Assembly (NCBI GenBank): GCA_020465985.1
Contig: JAANYP010002669.1
Location: 1-64,000, forward strand
DNA from: Centrapalus pauciflorus
Lineage: Eukaryota > Streptophyta > Magnoliopsida > Asterales > Asteraceae
Direction: 5' to 3'
Length of the DNA stretch: 64,000 bases
Part shown: piece after piece, positions 24,606 to 37,041 of the stretch
How positions within the stretch are numbered: position 1 is the stretch's first letter
Layout: each line of letters starts with the position of its first letter
The notes under the pieces: generated by a model
Databases searched by the model: none
The model's input: the letters and a program-made list of their open reading frames with translations, nothing else
Told to the model about the DNA's origin: nothing
Made by a program: the position numbers and the translations under genes

Positions 24606-25276
24606 CAAAAATTCTAATTAAAATCCTTTATAATTAAAATGTAATTATTTAATGTTTAGATTTTTTTATTAAATATGATAAGTATAACATTGATAACTAC
24701 TATTATACCGTTGACAAACCCTAATCAATGTATTAGAGACATTACCGTTATAAATTTATTTGATTTGATCGTAAAACCAATAAATTAAATTGAAGATTAA
24801 ACATAATCAATGTCAAAATTTCAAATTATGGGTATGAATAATTAATTAATTAAACATGGTTCCGAACCAATTTAATAAGACATTGTTTGTAATTTTAACA
24901 TTGCAAAATCTAGAAACCAATGGTAAGAAAACCAACTAACGGTATCATCTGTCTTGCTTATTGAATCTACATCAGCTTTTCAATTTCACTCTTCGATCTT
25001 GATTCAGTTGTGTTTCGTTATTTGAATTGCTTGAAAAATATTTTTGTTCATTTGTTTTTATATTTACTTTTGTAATTAATATTTTTGACCCCGCAGCAAC
25101 GCGCGGGTGTTAATAACTCGTAAATATACATAACTTAGAGTAAATTATGATCCCTAATTTTAAAATACAGACTCAGGTTATCAGGTATCAATCTCATGTT
25201 CAAAATTCATAGATTTGATTTTCAAATACAAATTAAAATAAGATTGTTGCTATTTTTTGTATTTAACTAAAAAAAT
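24606..25276. other. AT-rich spacer with a GC hairpin
   Basis: CCCGCAGCAACGCGCGGG at about 25093-25110 is a strong palindrome of the kind seen at Helitron 3' ends, but it lacks a following CTRR, so I do not call an element. Confidence 0.4.
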
Positions 25277-25913
25277 GAGAGAATTTCATATATATCTTTG
25301 TAAATTTTGAATATCACAGATATATCATTGCAAACTTCCGTATTACGTATATATCTCTCTAAGCATCACACACACACACACACAAATGACTATTTTAAAT
25401 TTATTTTATCATATAAAAAATATAAAATATCATATTCTTAATTAATTTATATTGAATATCTAAACACCCTCTTAAACCCCCAACCAAAAACACGTCTTCC
25501 TTCTTTTCGTCCTTCTCACATCGACCTTATTTTACATCGTTTGACGCTTCATCTCAATCGAGTATTGTTACATTATCAACATCAAAATCTTTTAATTGAT
25601 TGTCGCTCCAATCGACTTTTGCCATACAGCTCTAGCCATTCAATCGAGTTGCTATATGGGGACGACGATGTGGCAGTCGACGATGTTGCAATGGTTGATG
25701 GAGATGAAACGTCAAGCTATAAAGAATAAGGTAAATGTAGAGTTGACGAAAAGAAGGGAGCCGTGTTTTTTGTTAGAATTTAAGAGGGTAGTTTAAGTAT
25801 TCTATATAATTAAAAAAGTAGTATTTTATATTTTTTAAATGATAAAATAAATTTAAAATAGTAATTTGAATATACACGTAAAATTTAAAGGTTTATAAGG
25901 AAATATATGTAAT
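25277..25913. mobile_element. Foldback element with non-repeat interior (possible Pack-MULE)
   Basis: About 200 bases at the left (25277-25480) pair with the right (about 25760-25913). Shared blocks include TATTTTAAATTTATTTTATC and 'accctcttaaa' on the opposite arm. The interior (about 25485-25760) has balanced base composition and overlapping frames without a known domain. No clean TSD can be read because another MITE abuts the right end. Its termini match the small element at 37910-38072. Confidence 0.6.
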
Positions 25914-25914
25914 T

Positions 25915-26434
25915 GGAGGTGTGCAAATAATCCAGAAAACCAGATAACCCGAAAAACTACCCAATCCAAAACCGAATTGGGTTAATCGGTTTGGGTTCAT
26001 TGGGTTTGGGTTTCGGTTAAAACAGAAAAATAGTTTGGGTATTTGGACGGGTTTGGTTTCAGTTTTATTAATCGGGTGGGGCCCGAAAAACCAAAAAACA
26101 CAAAAAAAAAAAACCAATATATCTATTATATGTATTAGCCCATTTTAAATTGTTAATATTTTAGCCCATAAAAACAAAAATCCAAATAAAGGTGATGTTA
26201 AAAGTATGGTAAACTTTCCGGTAGGATGTTTGTGAAATTTTTTTCGTTTGATAAAAATATATATGATGTTTTATTAAGTTTGGTTTACCCAATCCTAAAT
26301 CGCATTACCCGAAACCTAATTAACCCGAAAATCATTTAACCCAAATAGTAATGATTTGGTTTGTGGATAAGTTGGTCGAGATATCCCAAACTGAATAACC
26401 CAAATAACCGAAAAACCACACGAATAACACCCCT
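25915..26434. mobile_element. hAT-like MITE, same family as 20979
   Basis: GGAGGTGTGCAAATAA at the left and AATAACACCCCT at the right bound arms made of 'aacccgaa', 'gggtttgggt' and 'aataaccc' repeats. The flanking 8-mers atgtaatt and atgtataa agree at 6 of 8 positions. Confidence 0.55.
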
Positions 26435-26751
26435 ATGTATAACAAGAAAGTTTTGTAAACGTATATTAGTAATATTTAAAGTCCCTGTAACAAATAAAGG
26501 TTCCAAGCTTCAAACATTGGCATTTGGGAGAAAAGCAGTGAAAAAATAGTGGGTCCATCCGTATTATTGGAAGCTTCCGACGAACATCAATCTGGCTTCA
26601 ACTTTCACACTCGCTTTACTCAATTCCAACCCCTCGCCGCCGATCAAAACCCTCTCTCTCTCTCACTATTAAACTATGATCTTCTTTTTCTTCTTAATTT
26701 CAATCTTCAATCTTTCTCTTTCACTTTCACGCTTCCCGAATCTCTCAATTC
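26435..26751 (+). promoter_or_regulatory. 5' flank and leader of the receptor-like kinase gene
   Basis: A CT-rich leader, including (CT)n at about 26653-26665, precedes the ATG at 26752. No clear TATA box seen. A frame at 26549-26755 runs just over the start but has no family signature. Confidence 0.45.
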
Positions 26752-29051
26752 ATGACCGATCAACTCTCTGATCACACCTCAATTTTTGGCCTTCACTTAT
26801 GGATCGTCCTCGGTGTTTCCGCCGGCGCCGCCTTCGTCCTCCTTCTCTTCCTCCTCTCCCTCTGGTTCACCAACAGATCCAAAAAACAAAACTTTAACCC
26901 CCAAAAAATCACTCCCGCCGATTCAACTCCACTCCCACCGCCGGAGACCCAACGATCATCTGGCATTGAAAAACAAGCGTTGCTGGTGAAACACGACGAA
27001 GATTATGGACATACAACCTCAACCTACCCTAGGATTCAAATCGAAATGGGTAAAGGACAACCACATCGGGTTTTGTACCCGGAGAGATTTGCATTTGGTG
27101 GGGTGTCCGTCGAACATGAACATCCAGCCGGAACTGTTGTAGGTCCGGAGGTTTCGCATTTGGGTTGGGGACATTGGTATACATTGAGGGAGCTTGAAGC
27201 AGCTACTGATGGATTTGCAGCTGACAATGTGATTGGTCAAGGAGGTTATGGCATTGTTTATCGTGGTGTTCTTGCTGATAACTCTCAAATTGCTATCAAG
27301 AATTTGCTTAATAATCGGTGATTTTTTCCCCAACAATTTCTTCAGTTCTTCCTGCTACTTACGACATACTCTTTTATTTTATTTGATCCAGGGTTTCACG
27401 TCACATTGTTTATCATCAAATTTTGAAATCTAGACAGCTTAAACTTTGCATAAAGTTAATATGAAGCCACTTTTTGCATATAATCAGGAGAATGTGCAAT
27501 AGACAAACATTTGTTATGTTACTGTATCATTGATTGTTATCAAGTGTATGTTCATATATAATCTTATGTTTAAATAAATGATTTAGATTTTGGTGTTCTT
27601 TGATGTTTAGAGGACAAGCTGAAAAGGAATTTGAAGTTGAAGTTGAAGCAATTGGTAGAGTTAGACATAAAAATCTATTGAGATTGTTAGGTTATTGTGC
27701 AGAAGGTGCACACAGGTACTCTTTCTTTTCGTCTAATTTTGTGTCCAGAGGTGTTTTAGATGTGCATTTAAACTTATTGGTGGTTCTAAACTTCTAATTC
27801 AGTTATTGATTGTGAAATACAGGATACTTGTTTATGAGTATGTAAATAATGGGAACTTAGAGCAGTGGATTCATGGTGATGTAGGCCCTTGCAGTCCTCT
27901 CACTTGGGAAATTCGTATGAAAATCATTATCGGGACAGCAAAAGCGTAATCAGTTTACGTTCAAAGTATCTTGTTCTGTAGCCTATGTTTGTTGTGTTGT
28001 TTATGGAATTTTCAAAATGTAGGTTAACTTATCTTCATGAGGGACTTGAACCGAAGGTTGTTCATCGTGATATAAAATCAAGTAATATCTTGCTCGATAA
28101 GTTTTGGAACCCGAAGCTTTCAGATTTTGGATTAGCCAAGCTTCTTGGCGCAGATAGGAGCTACATTACCACTCGAGTGATGGGCACATTGGGGTTTGGT
28201 CTCTTTTTATTCTTTACCTCACCCGTATACACTTATCAGATTTTGCATACATATGATTGGTTATTCTTCTTGTAGCTATGTTGCGCCGGAATATGCAAGT
28301 ACAGGAATGGTAAACGAGAGAAGTGATGTTTATAGTTTCGGGATTTTGTTCATGGAGTTGATCTCAGGAAGATATCCCGTTGATTATAAACGACCACAAG
28401 AAGAGGTTTGTTTGCCGTTAAGGTTACAATTTTAATTTTTTTGGATCCCATCTCAATTACTTGATGTTAAGATTATATGATTTGCAAGAAAAAGTGATTC
28501 TTGACCAACCCTGAAAAAAACGACTGTACTTGATAGTTGGTACTACCAAAAAAGTTGAAAAGATTGTGTCTTTTTTTAGTTTGAAAAGAAAGAAGGTTTG
28601 TTTGCAACCAAAATCAATGACAACGTTTCATTCAGGTACACTTGGTTGACTGGCTCAAGAAAATGGTTACTGAGAGGTGCCCAGATAAAGTTTTGGATCC
28701 TAAAATGATCGAGAAGCCTTCTTCACACATTCTAAAGCGTGCTTTGGTAGTTGCGTTACGCTGTGTTGATCCAAATTCCGATAAGCGGCCTAAGATAGGG
28801 CATGTTGTACACATGCTTGAGTCCCAAGACCAATCTTTGATCAATGTAAGTATGCACAATTTTGGAAAAGAGTCATCCAATTTATATTTCTTAAAATATG
28901 CAAAAAAAGTTATTACTATTTTTTTTTTTGGGGTGTTATTGAGTCTGTACAAGGAGATTATGGAAATGAAGATCTTAGCATCATGTTTCAGGAAAGAAGA
29001 GGCACTCGAGTTGCGCCACATGGCAGTCCGAGCGATGGGTTAAGCAAGTGA
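26752..29051 (+). CDS. Receptor-like Ser/Thr kinase (At1g01540-like)
   Basis: Membrane-anchored kinase without a recognisable extracellular domain. Exons: 26752-27317, 27611-27715, 27823-27945, 28023-28193, 28276-28405, 28636-28845, 28992-29051; all introns GT-AG; 1365 nt, 454 residues. One transmembrane segment (about residues 16-38), a Pro-rich linker, the subfamily hallmark GPEVSHLGWGHWYTLRELEAAT (split here: GPEVSHLGWG then HWYTLRELEAAT), then the kinase. Gly-rich loop GQGGYG (162-167), ATP-binding Lys183 in IAIKN, catalytic HRD (279-281), DFG (299-301) and VAPEYAS are all present, so it should be active. Domain order and motifs match Arabidopsis At1g01540-type kinases; the substrate is unknown. 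The last exon encodes a short basic tail, shorter than in Arabidopsis. The 3' UTR begins with a 17-base repeat (29056-29072, 29086-29102). Confidence 0.92.
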
Positions 29052-29312
29052 CTCATTTAGGAGGTGGATGATGAAGGAACAAAGGTTTAGGAGGTGGATG
29101 ATCATGGGTATTCTCATGATCTTGAAGGTGGTCAAAGGTTTAAGTATACGATTTTGATATGAGAAATGGGGGTTTACATCAATATAAACACATAAAAGAA
29201 GTTGTTTTGTAGATTTTAGAATTACTTTATGTGATTCGATCCTTATTGTGCTCGATTGCTATGGCAAAAATAACAATTGTATGTTAAATATGATTGGCTT
29301 ATAACAAATATG

Positions 29313-29593
29313 AAGGGCCGGCCCTGAGCAAGGTCAACACGGGCAACCGTTCAAGGCCCCCATCAATCATAGGGGCCCATTTTTAAAAAATCTATTATAT
29401 ATACTTATGTCTATTAACAGTTAAACAATGTTACCGACTTGCCAAAATTTTAGTTTAGATTATATAATTATAAGTTTTTTGTTTTTTATTTATCATTTTT
29501 ACTTGAATTTTGTTTATTTTGAAAATACATATATATTTACAGGGCCCTTTTAAGTTTTTGTCTAGGGCCTCGAAAATGATCGGACCTGCCCTG
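29313..29593. mobile_element. hAT MITE, 281 bp, perfect 8-bp TSD
   Basis: Starts AAGGGCCGGCCCTGAGC and ends GGACCTGCCCTG between perfect copies of CAAATATG (29305-29312, 29594-29601). Internal 'ggggcccattttt' and 'agggcctcgaaa' phrases are typical of this widespread plant MITE type. It lies about 260 bases downstream of the kinase gene. Confidence 0.8.
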
Positions 29594-29601
29594 CAAATAT
29601 G

Positions 29602-30095
29602 TAGTATGGTGATACAAAGAATATATTCATCACAAAAAAGTTGAGTCATCTACATTTCCACAACTTAAAATGTGTAATTGAGCAGAGTCAAGTTAAGAGT
29701 GCCAAACTCGAATCGTGCTTGACAATGACACTTGGAGCTCGAGTTCTATTGAGCCTATATTTTCAAGTTCGAATGAACTCGATAAAGGTATATATTTATA
29801 TTTTTGTGCTCGATTTTCTTGACTTGATAATCTATTAAAGAAATATATAACAATATATGGATCAATAGCTTCATGAATCATGACTCGACCATGTAATTTG
29901 ACAGATTATTCATCTCAATTATTTATTTAAAAAATGTATAATGACTGGACTTGCGCCGAGTTGATTTCGAACATTTCACAAATTAACGTTGAGTAAGTGC
30001 AAGTTGTCCCAACTTAATTACCGTATAAGATGTTGTGTATAATTATATAATTTCAATTTTAGGAAAATAAAATTTTAACTTAAGATTAATTTCAA
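29602..30095. other. Intergenic, nothing recognised
   Basis: Two overlapping short frames on opposite strands (29641-29838 and 29693-29881) carry no domain. Confidence 0.4.
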
Positions 30096-30310
30096 TGGTA
30101 AATTACAAGTTACGTCACTGTAGTTTGGTGAAAATTAAGGATCCACCCTTAAACTTCATCAAATTAAGGATTTATCCCTAAATTTCATCTCTTATATCGG
30201 TAGTCTTAATTTTAAGGTTTTATTACGGTTTTTGTTGACTTGTGTTAATTTTGTTTATGATCCTACTTCTAAACTTAATTTATTTATTTTTTTGTTTTCT
30301 AAAATGATTA
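30096..30310 (+). repeat. Truncated end of the 5861-type MULE
   Basis: GGTAAATTACAAGTTACGTC and about 200 following bases parallel the left arm of the 5861-7241 element ('tttggtgaaaatta', 'ccctaaa', 'atcggtagtc', 'tattacg'). The opposite end is missing. Confidence 0.6.
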
Positions 30311-30369
30311 TTAAACTTTTTAAACCAAGTTTTGTGTGCACAACTGCACACACATTGACACACACAAGC

Positions 30370-30762
30370 ATATTTCGAGCAAGATCGTTTTATAACAAGA
30401 TCGGACGTAGGATCGTGGAATCATTCGCAGGATTGTAGGTAGGATCGGTCACCAATCCGATCCTACTTTTTACTCGGTCCGGACTCTTATAACCGGGTTC
30501 CCACTTCCCATGGGATCATTTACCTATTCAATCCAACCTTTTACCTAGATCCAATCATTATATCTAGTAGGATAGTGAGTTAAATTATAGGATGCATGAT
30601 TGGTTGACTTATAGTATAAAATCACAATTTATAGTATCTAGAACAAAATATTAAATGTTAGTGATTTTGTGGTAGGATCTTATAATCCCGATCTGATCCT
30701 ATGATCCCGATCTTGCAGAGAGGAAAACAATCATAGGTAAGATCTCGATCTTGACAACCTTG
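30370..30762. repeat. GATC-rich foldback repeat
   Basis: Recurrent 'aggatcg', 'gatcctac' and 'cgatcttg' motifs on both strands, with 'gcaagatcg' near the left and 'cgatcttgacaacc' near the right, suggest a MITE. The limits are uncertain. Confidence 0.4.
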
Positions 30763-30783
30763 TGATACATCACATGTATACAC

Positions 30784-31393
30784 TAATGCCTCATTTGCTT
30801 AGTTCAGATTTTTAAGTGAAGTAAGATTGTTTGTTATATTTTCAGACTTAATTGGATTTAGATCCTAAATGAATTTAGACTGTTTGTTACGTTTTAGGAT
30901 TAAGAGTTAAAACCTTTAAAATTAGTTATGAAATTTAAGAGTTTGACTCCTTTGAGATTTGAAATTAGGTCTGAGTGTTTTTCTTTCTAAATTAATTTAA
31001 TTAAAATATTAAATTCAGTTTACTTAATTAAAAGCAATTATTTAATTTAATTTAATTAATTAAGATAATAAATTATTTTGAATTATACTTTTGTATTAAT
31101 TAATTTATCTTAATATTAATTGATATATATGTTGCCTGTAAAAAATCAACAACATAAGTTGATTTACTTTACATTTAATATATAGTTACTCAATTTAGTT
31201 ATTTAAAATATCACATTATTTTAACATGTTAGTTGTATTGATTAAATAAATAGAATTTACAATTTAATTAACAGTCCTAATATTTTAGAATTCAGACATT
31301 AAGACCACTTTTTAAATTTCAGACGTTATTTCAGATTTCAGAATTTAGAGTCACCTCTTACATTTCAAACGTGATTACAGCCTTCAGACATTT
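30784..31393. repeat. hAT-like MITE copy
   Basis: 'tgcctcatttgcttag' at the left and 'cttcagacatttaggt' at the right, with internal 'agattgtttgtt', 'cagacatta' and 'cacctctta' motifs shared with 5107 and 20450. Ends are diverged. Confidence 0.45.
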
Positions 31394-31700
31394 AGGTTGC
31401 GTTTATCAAGCAAGAATTTTCGGTTTACAGTTTTTAATAAAACTGAAAACATGATGGTTTTTAAGAAACACATTTTAGAGATGAAAATGTGTGTAGATAT
31501 GCTATAAATATTTTTTGAGTTTTCATTTTCCACTCCCCTTTATAACATAGATTTGGGTAAATAGATTGGAAACAAAATGTGAAATTCTCAAGAATGTGTT
31601 TTCAAATTTACTTGTAAATATGAAAGCTAAAAACTAAAAATATCAACCAAAAAAGATAATAATAATAATGGATCTGAGCGCGTTTACAAAAACCTTTGTC
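31394..31700 (+). repeat. MITE family B copy (right end lost)
   Basis: It shares AAGCAAGAATTTTCGGTTT and 'aataaaactgaaaaca' and most of its length with 10828-11090 in the same orientation. Confidence 0.5.
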
Positions 31701-33389
31701 TTTCAATTTCAAATTTTTTGAGCTATTATTTTCGAGTTTGTATTCTTTTTACCAAATTCAATACTGATATAATATAGTCTAGTTTTATCTTTTAAACTTT
31801 TCAATTCAAGTTCAGTTACAATCCAATTATAATTTGGATTTTTATAAGGAGAAGGGTTCTAGCTGACTCCAAAAAAAATTTGATCATTGACATGATTACA
31901 TATAATTTACTACTTCAATGTGAGATCCATTGATATAAGAAAAATAAAATAAAATGTTGTTAGTGATACCAAAGCAAAGTAGTTTTGTACTTTGTCTTAC
32001 TTTATACTTCTTAGATGATCTATTTTCTTAGTTTGTAGTTGTATGAGATTCACTTTTTTTTAATAGGCTTCTCAGTTTCTCCTCAATATTTGGATTTTGA
32101 TTCCTAAGTTGTTTGGTTTCAACTTGATTCTTTACTAAACAATTCCTATTATTCTAATTTAATGGATTTCAAACAATTTCCAAGGTATTAACATAAAGTC
32201 ATCAAACTATTAGCCGTTTAATTTAGATTATTATGAAATAAACCAACATGTTTTCACGTTTTTTGTCTTTTCGTCCCTTCAAGTTATTTTTTTCATAAAA
32301 GTCCTCAAGTTAAAAATAAAATTTTTGGTATAGTGAAAATGAATATTAGATACCGGTTTTTTAGTCTCTAAAAACCAAGTTTAATAATTATAATCGGAGT
32401 CTAATAGTCAAATTTCACAAAACTAAAAAAATAACATTGAGAGACGAAAATGCAACTTTTTACATTTACTCTATTGAATTTAAATTTCCTGTCTTCGAGT
32501 TTATAACTTTTTAATATAGAAACATTGATTAAAAAAACATGTTAGGTCACAATGAAATCTCGTATGAAGAAGATTATATATGTGAGAAAACTAAAAATAA
32601 TTCATAATAAATATCATCCACATTCATTGGACTAGATGTATTAGTAACTCAAAAATGTGTGGTTGGATTACCGACTGATCAGGTTTGAAGCCGGTGAACA
32701 ATTGTAAACTAAAGATGATTGTGTTCTTTACGGTCTAACTCTTATGAAACCAACAACTAGGCTTAGCTGTTGTTCTTTTATATAAGCGATAAGTGATTGC
32801 TTACTGATTGCAGTGTTGATTGATAAGTGATGACGTTGATTACTGAATACTGAATCAATAAGTCTGTTTTTTTTTGTTGAATCTGTATTCAATTTTTTTC
32901 CTTTATTAAATACCAACCCATATTATTTCAAAAACATTAAGATTAGTTCAAAACACATATACGTCAATTATATATATAAATCATAATGTAAACATTAAAA
33001 AAATCATTGTTAATTCAAAATTCATAAGAGTCAGTTACATATATGTGGACCATATATACTTCAACATACACATATTCAAACCTATAAAATGAAACTAGTA
33101 CACACATAAATCCAACCCTTTGCATATACACAATTAGATCAATAATAATATAAGTGAATACACATATAAATTTTGTTTGAACAATAACCATATAAACTAG
33201 TACACATATAAATTTTCTTTTGAAATTCATTATAGGTTTTCTTTACAAAAAATTTTTCTTGATTTTGAACAAAAAAATGAAGAACTTATATACTTCAAAA
33301 TCAAATTTTGAAACAACTCATAGTTACTTCTAAAAACACATCAAGAAATTTAGAAGATCTCAATGACTCATCAAGATTTTGTAAAGAAA
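31701..33389. other. Intergenic, no gene recognised
   Basis: AT-rich. Repeated 'acacatataaattt' phrases occur at about 33160-33215. Frames here lack domain signatures. Confidence 0.4.
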
Positions 33390-33690
33390 ATCGAGAATGC
33401 CTTTGGAAGGGAGGTGTACGGCGGCAGATGGGCAGTGGCAGCAGGACGGCGACGATGGCAGGAGGACAGCAGCGGTAGATGGGCAGTGGCGGCAGGAGGG
33501 TGGCGGGTTTCGCAGAGGATGATGACAGGAGGGGTAGGGTTTCGCAGAGGGCGACGGTGGCAGGAGGACGACGGCGAAAACTGGTGGGTTGTGGGGGTAA
33601 GGGAAGGGAGGGAAACGTCGGCCGCAGGCGGCAGGAGAACACCGGCGGCAAAGAGGGGTAGGGTTTCGCAGGTTAGTGAAGGGTGAAAGT
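33390..33690 (+). other. GC-rich island of unknown origin
   Basis: A purine-rich, Gly/Arg-coding-like block made of repeated 'ggcaggagg', 'gatgggcagtggc' and 'gggtttcgcagag' units, open in several frames on both strands. The many overlapping frames reflect low complexity rather than a gene. AT-rich flanks carrying 'ataagtgat' and 'cacttatt' motifs may be foldback arms of a mobile element. Confidence 0.45.
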
Positions 33691-34276
33691 AAGTTTGATA
33701 AGTGATAATAAGTGGCCTACATGTAACTGACCGAATAAATAGAAATAAGTTAATTTTGACATATATCACTTATTAAAAAAAAAAAGAATGCACTTATTGA
33801 TTTTTTCAGTTACCGAATAAGTGAAAAGTGTCTATAAGTACTTATCATAAAAAAACACACACACACACACCCATAGGCTATAGATATAAGCTATTTTTTT
33901 GTGGATGAAATTTAAATAATCTATATCTATTAATAAAAGAAAATGATTCATGCAACGTGTCGCTTCCTCGTGAAATGTCAATATCATTTTCCCGCCTATT
34001 TCCCTGCCACAATTATATGTTTTAATAACTACCTTTTTTATTTAAAAAATCATTATGTATCCCTCTAATTAATTTTATATATTTATGTTTCCATATTAAT
34101 TAAAACTTCTAATTAATATATAAATTTCTCTCCTAATAAATAATTCATGTAGAATTTTAAAAACAATATTAACATTTATCATAAATTTAAATTTTTTTAT
34201 TTACCTAACAAAAAGTAATTAAATTATTCTAATATTTACCATTTTAAATAATAACCACTACTTTTCTTAGTATTTA

Positions 34277-34648
34277 GAGGGTGTTTGGATTTGCGTTTGA
34301 AAAAGTGCTGTAGCGTTTTGGAAACTAATAATCAGATAATTGATGTAACAAAAAGTGTTGCAGAAATGTAGTGTTTGGTTTAGCTTCTGCTGTTTGATAT
34401 CATAATTATCAAATAATCAGTTTTTAAAGTGTTTGGATTTGCGTTTTTACTTGTAAAATGACCAAATAATCACTTATTAAGCAAATAAGCTACAATTTTT
34501 AACTTATGAAAAAGTGTGGTAGGACAAACGCTAAACGTAAATAATCACTTATTAACGTATGCAATCCAAACACTTGAAATCAATTATTTGCGTTATTGTA
34601 ACGTGATAAACTAATAATCATGTTTATAACGCAAAACCAAACACCCTC
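34277..34648. mobile_element. PIF/Harbinger (Tourist-type) MITE with TTA TSD
   Basis: Inverted ends GAGGGTGTTTGGATTTGCGT and GAGGGTGTTTGGTTTTGCGT (reverse strand) are flanked by TTA at 34274-34276 and 34649-34651. It is 372 bp, non-coding and nested in the Helitron. Confidence 0.8.
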
Positions 34649-34973
34649 TTAGAAAAACTATAAAATAAATCATAATTATGTATTCTAATTTCATTTTTAA
34701 ATTTTTTTTTCATATAATTAATACCTCTAATTAGTACATTGCTCTCACTTTATAAGTCATACACCAATTAAAAAAATCATCGTCAATTCATCTCATTAAA
34801 GTTTTATTTATCAAATTATCAACAACAATGTTTTTTTATAAGAAAGTATAAAATAATTCATAACCATCTCATCTGATTATGCTTTTGTTTTTCTATTTTC
34901 ATATTAATAAACCTCTCTATTAATACTTTGATCCCGCTACTTATAATTCTTACTCTAATCTATATAAATACTA

Positions 34974-36467
34974 GAGTTAATTACAAAAATGGTCCCTGTG
35001 GTTTGTCTTAAAATTTGGATTTGGTCCCTGAACTTTTAATTTTGCAGAAACGGTCCTTATTTTCATAGTTTGTTTGCAATTTTAGTCCCTCAACCTATTA
35101 ACTTTTCTAATATGACCAAATTACCCTTATTTTAATGCAAACTGTAGGGATCATTTCTACGATTAATTTTTTTAACTCTTTTTTATTCTTAATTAAATAA
35201 ATTATTTTTTTGTGTTACTTAAATTTAATAAACTATAAAAAATAGAAAAGAATTATTTAATTATTTATGTTGGTTCATAAATGATTTAGATATTTTTAGT
35301 CTTAATTAATTTTAATTTACTATAATCAAAGTGTAAACCAAACAAAATTTATAATCGAAAAAATCATTTGTGCTTAGAAATTATTTTTTAAAGGTTTCAT
35401 AAATAAGAAAATTTTCTCTATAATTATTTATATTGGTTCATATATTTATAATAAAAATTATTTATGTTGATCAAACCACAAATACCATTTATGTAGTTGA
35501 CTCTACTTTATTTTTAGTGTTAATTAACTTTATTAAATTATTAAAAAAATTATTTATGAGCCAACAGTTTAATTAAAGTTAAAAATATTAAAGAACTTAA
35601 ATAAATAAAATGTTAATGTTTAATTTGACCGAGTTAAAAAGAACTTCCAAATGGTATAAGACAACTCAAATTTTTTTATTTAACGTGTCAATTAGTTTAT
35701 CGTTTTAATTTTTAATTACATCAAAAACGATTAAAACTTTAGGTCCATATAACATCTTTGAGATTCATGATTAACAACTTTAATAATCAAACTTTGGTTT
35801 GTCAGACCTTTACATTAAAATCGATAAATATAAATAGGTTTTTAATCTTTTTTCGTCTTTCAATTTGACTTTTCATTTTAATCCGATAAAATCGACACCT
35901 TAAAAAATTAAACCATTTAGATTTATCACTTTACCACTATCACCTTGCTTTGAACCAACAAACATAATTTTATTATAAATTTATGAACCAACATAAATAA
36001 TCATAGAGTCAAATATTTTTATAATATTTTATATACGAAACCTCTAGAAAATAGTTTCTAAACATAAATGATTTTTTCGAGTATAAATATTGATTGGTTT
36101 ACACTTTGATTATAGTAAATTAAAATTAATTATGACTAAAAATATCTAAATAATTTATGAACCAACATAAATAATTAAATACTTTTTTTTCTTTTTTTTA
36201 TAGTTTACTAAATTTAAGTAACACTAAAAAATAATTTATTTAATTAAGAATAAAAAATAGTTAAAAAATTAATTGTAGAAATGGTCCCTATAGTTTGCAT
36301 CAAATAAGGGCAATTTGGTCATATTAGAAAAGTTAATAGGTTGAGGGACCAAAATTGCAAACAAACTATGAAAATAAGGACCGTTTCTGCAAAATTGAAA
36401 GTTTAGGGACCAAATCCAAATTTTAGGACAAAGCACAAAGCACAGTGACCATTTTTGTAATTAACTC
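34974..36467. mobile_element. Long-hairpin Mutator-type element, 1.49 kb, perfect 9-bp TSD
   Basis: Starts GAGTTAATTACAAAAATGG and ends with the complement, between perfect copies of TAAATACTA (34965-34973, 36468-36476). The arms pair over at least ~350 bases: the 'tggtccct' terminal blocks, then 'tatttaattaagaata' and 'ttatgttggttcataaat' blocks in mirrored order. No transposase. It is nested inside the Helitron; a single end of the same family lies at 54485. Confidence 0.85.
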
Positions 36468-36733
36468 TAAATACTAATAAGCAGGTAAGTAAAATTTTTA
36501 TTTGTCATCCGCTAAAAGATGTAAGTTGTCATTTTCTACATTTTAAATTGATAAATTGTAACCATTCAATTTATAAAAGCCTTCCAATTTTAAAAATTAG
36601 AAATAAAAAATTGAATTTATTACTATTAAACTATAATCATCGCCTATTATTATAAATTTAATACTTTAACTACAAAAACTTATTATTAACTTTTCTAAAA
36701 TCCAACTCATGTAATACATGGGTAACAAACTAG

Positions 36734-37041
36734 TTATAATTATAATTTCTATTTGAATTTTTTATATTTGATATTCGACTCACTCTAGCTTTCTTGATGC
36801 TCATAGCTAGGGTTTATAGATAGATATATATGAACTCATTCAACAATTGAATAATCAAACTTCCATAAACATGATTGAAATTCTGTTTGACACACTTCAT
36901 ATAAACACAATGGATAATTTATGCATTCATTATTAATTCACAGATCCACCTCCCAAACCTTCCTTCAATTCTGACTTGTCATACGGATCCATCCATGAGC
37001 AATTCTTAACCTCAAACATTTAGCTGTGATCGGTTTCACTT
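36734..37041. other. 3' flank of RALF34
   Basis: Presumed 3' UTR and flank of the minus-strand peptide gene. No other feature. Confidence 0.4.

Larger units (their letters stand above)
33920..36733 (+). mobile_element. Non-autonomous Helitron with nested insertions
   Basis: A 5' end A|TCTATATCTATTAATAAAAG at 33920 and a 3' end with the CATGTAATACATG hairpin followed by CTAG|T (36730-36734) give the expected A-T insertion site with no duplication. Without its two nested elements it would be about 0.94 kb. No Rep/helicase coding sequence is present. Confidence 0.75.

Noticed and set aside
25093..25110. CCCGCAGCAACGCGCGGG hairpin as a Helitron 3' end
   Set aside because: No CTRR tetranucleotide follows at the usual distance and no 5' end was found.
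33301..33769. Four overlapping frames of 60-132 codons on both strands
   Set aside because: They are products of one low-complexity GC-rich repeat block; no frame shows family signatures.
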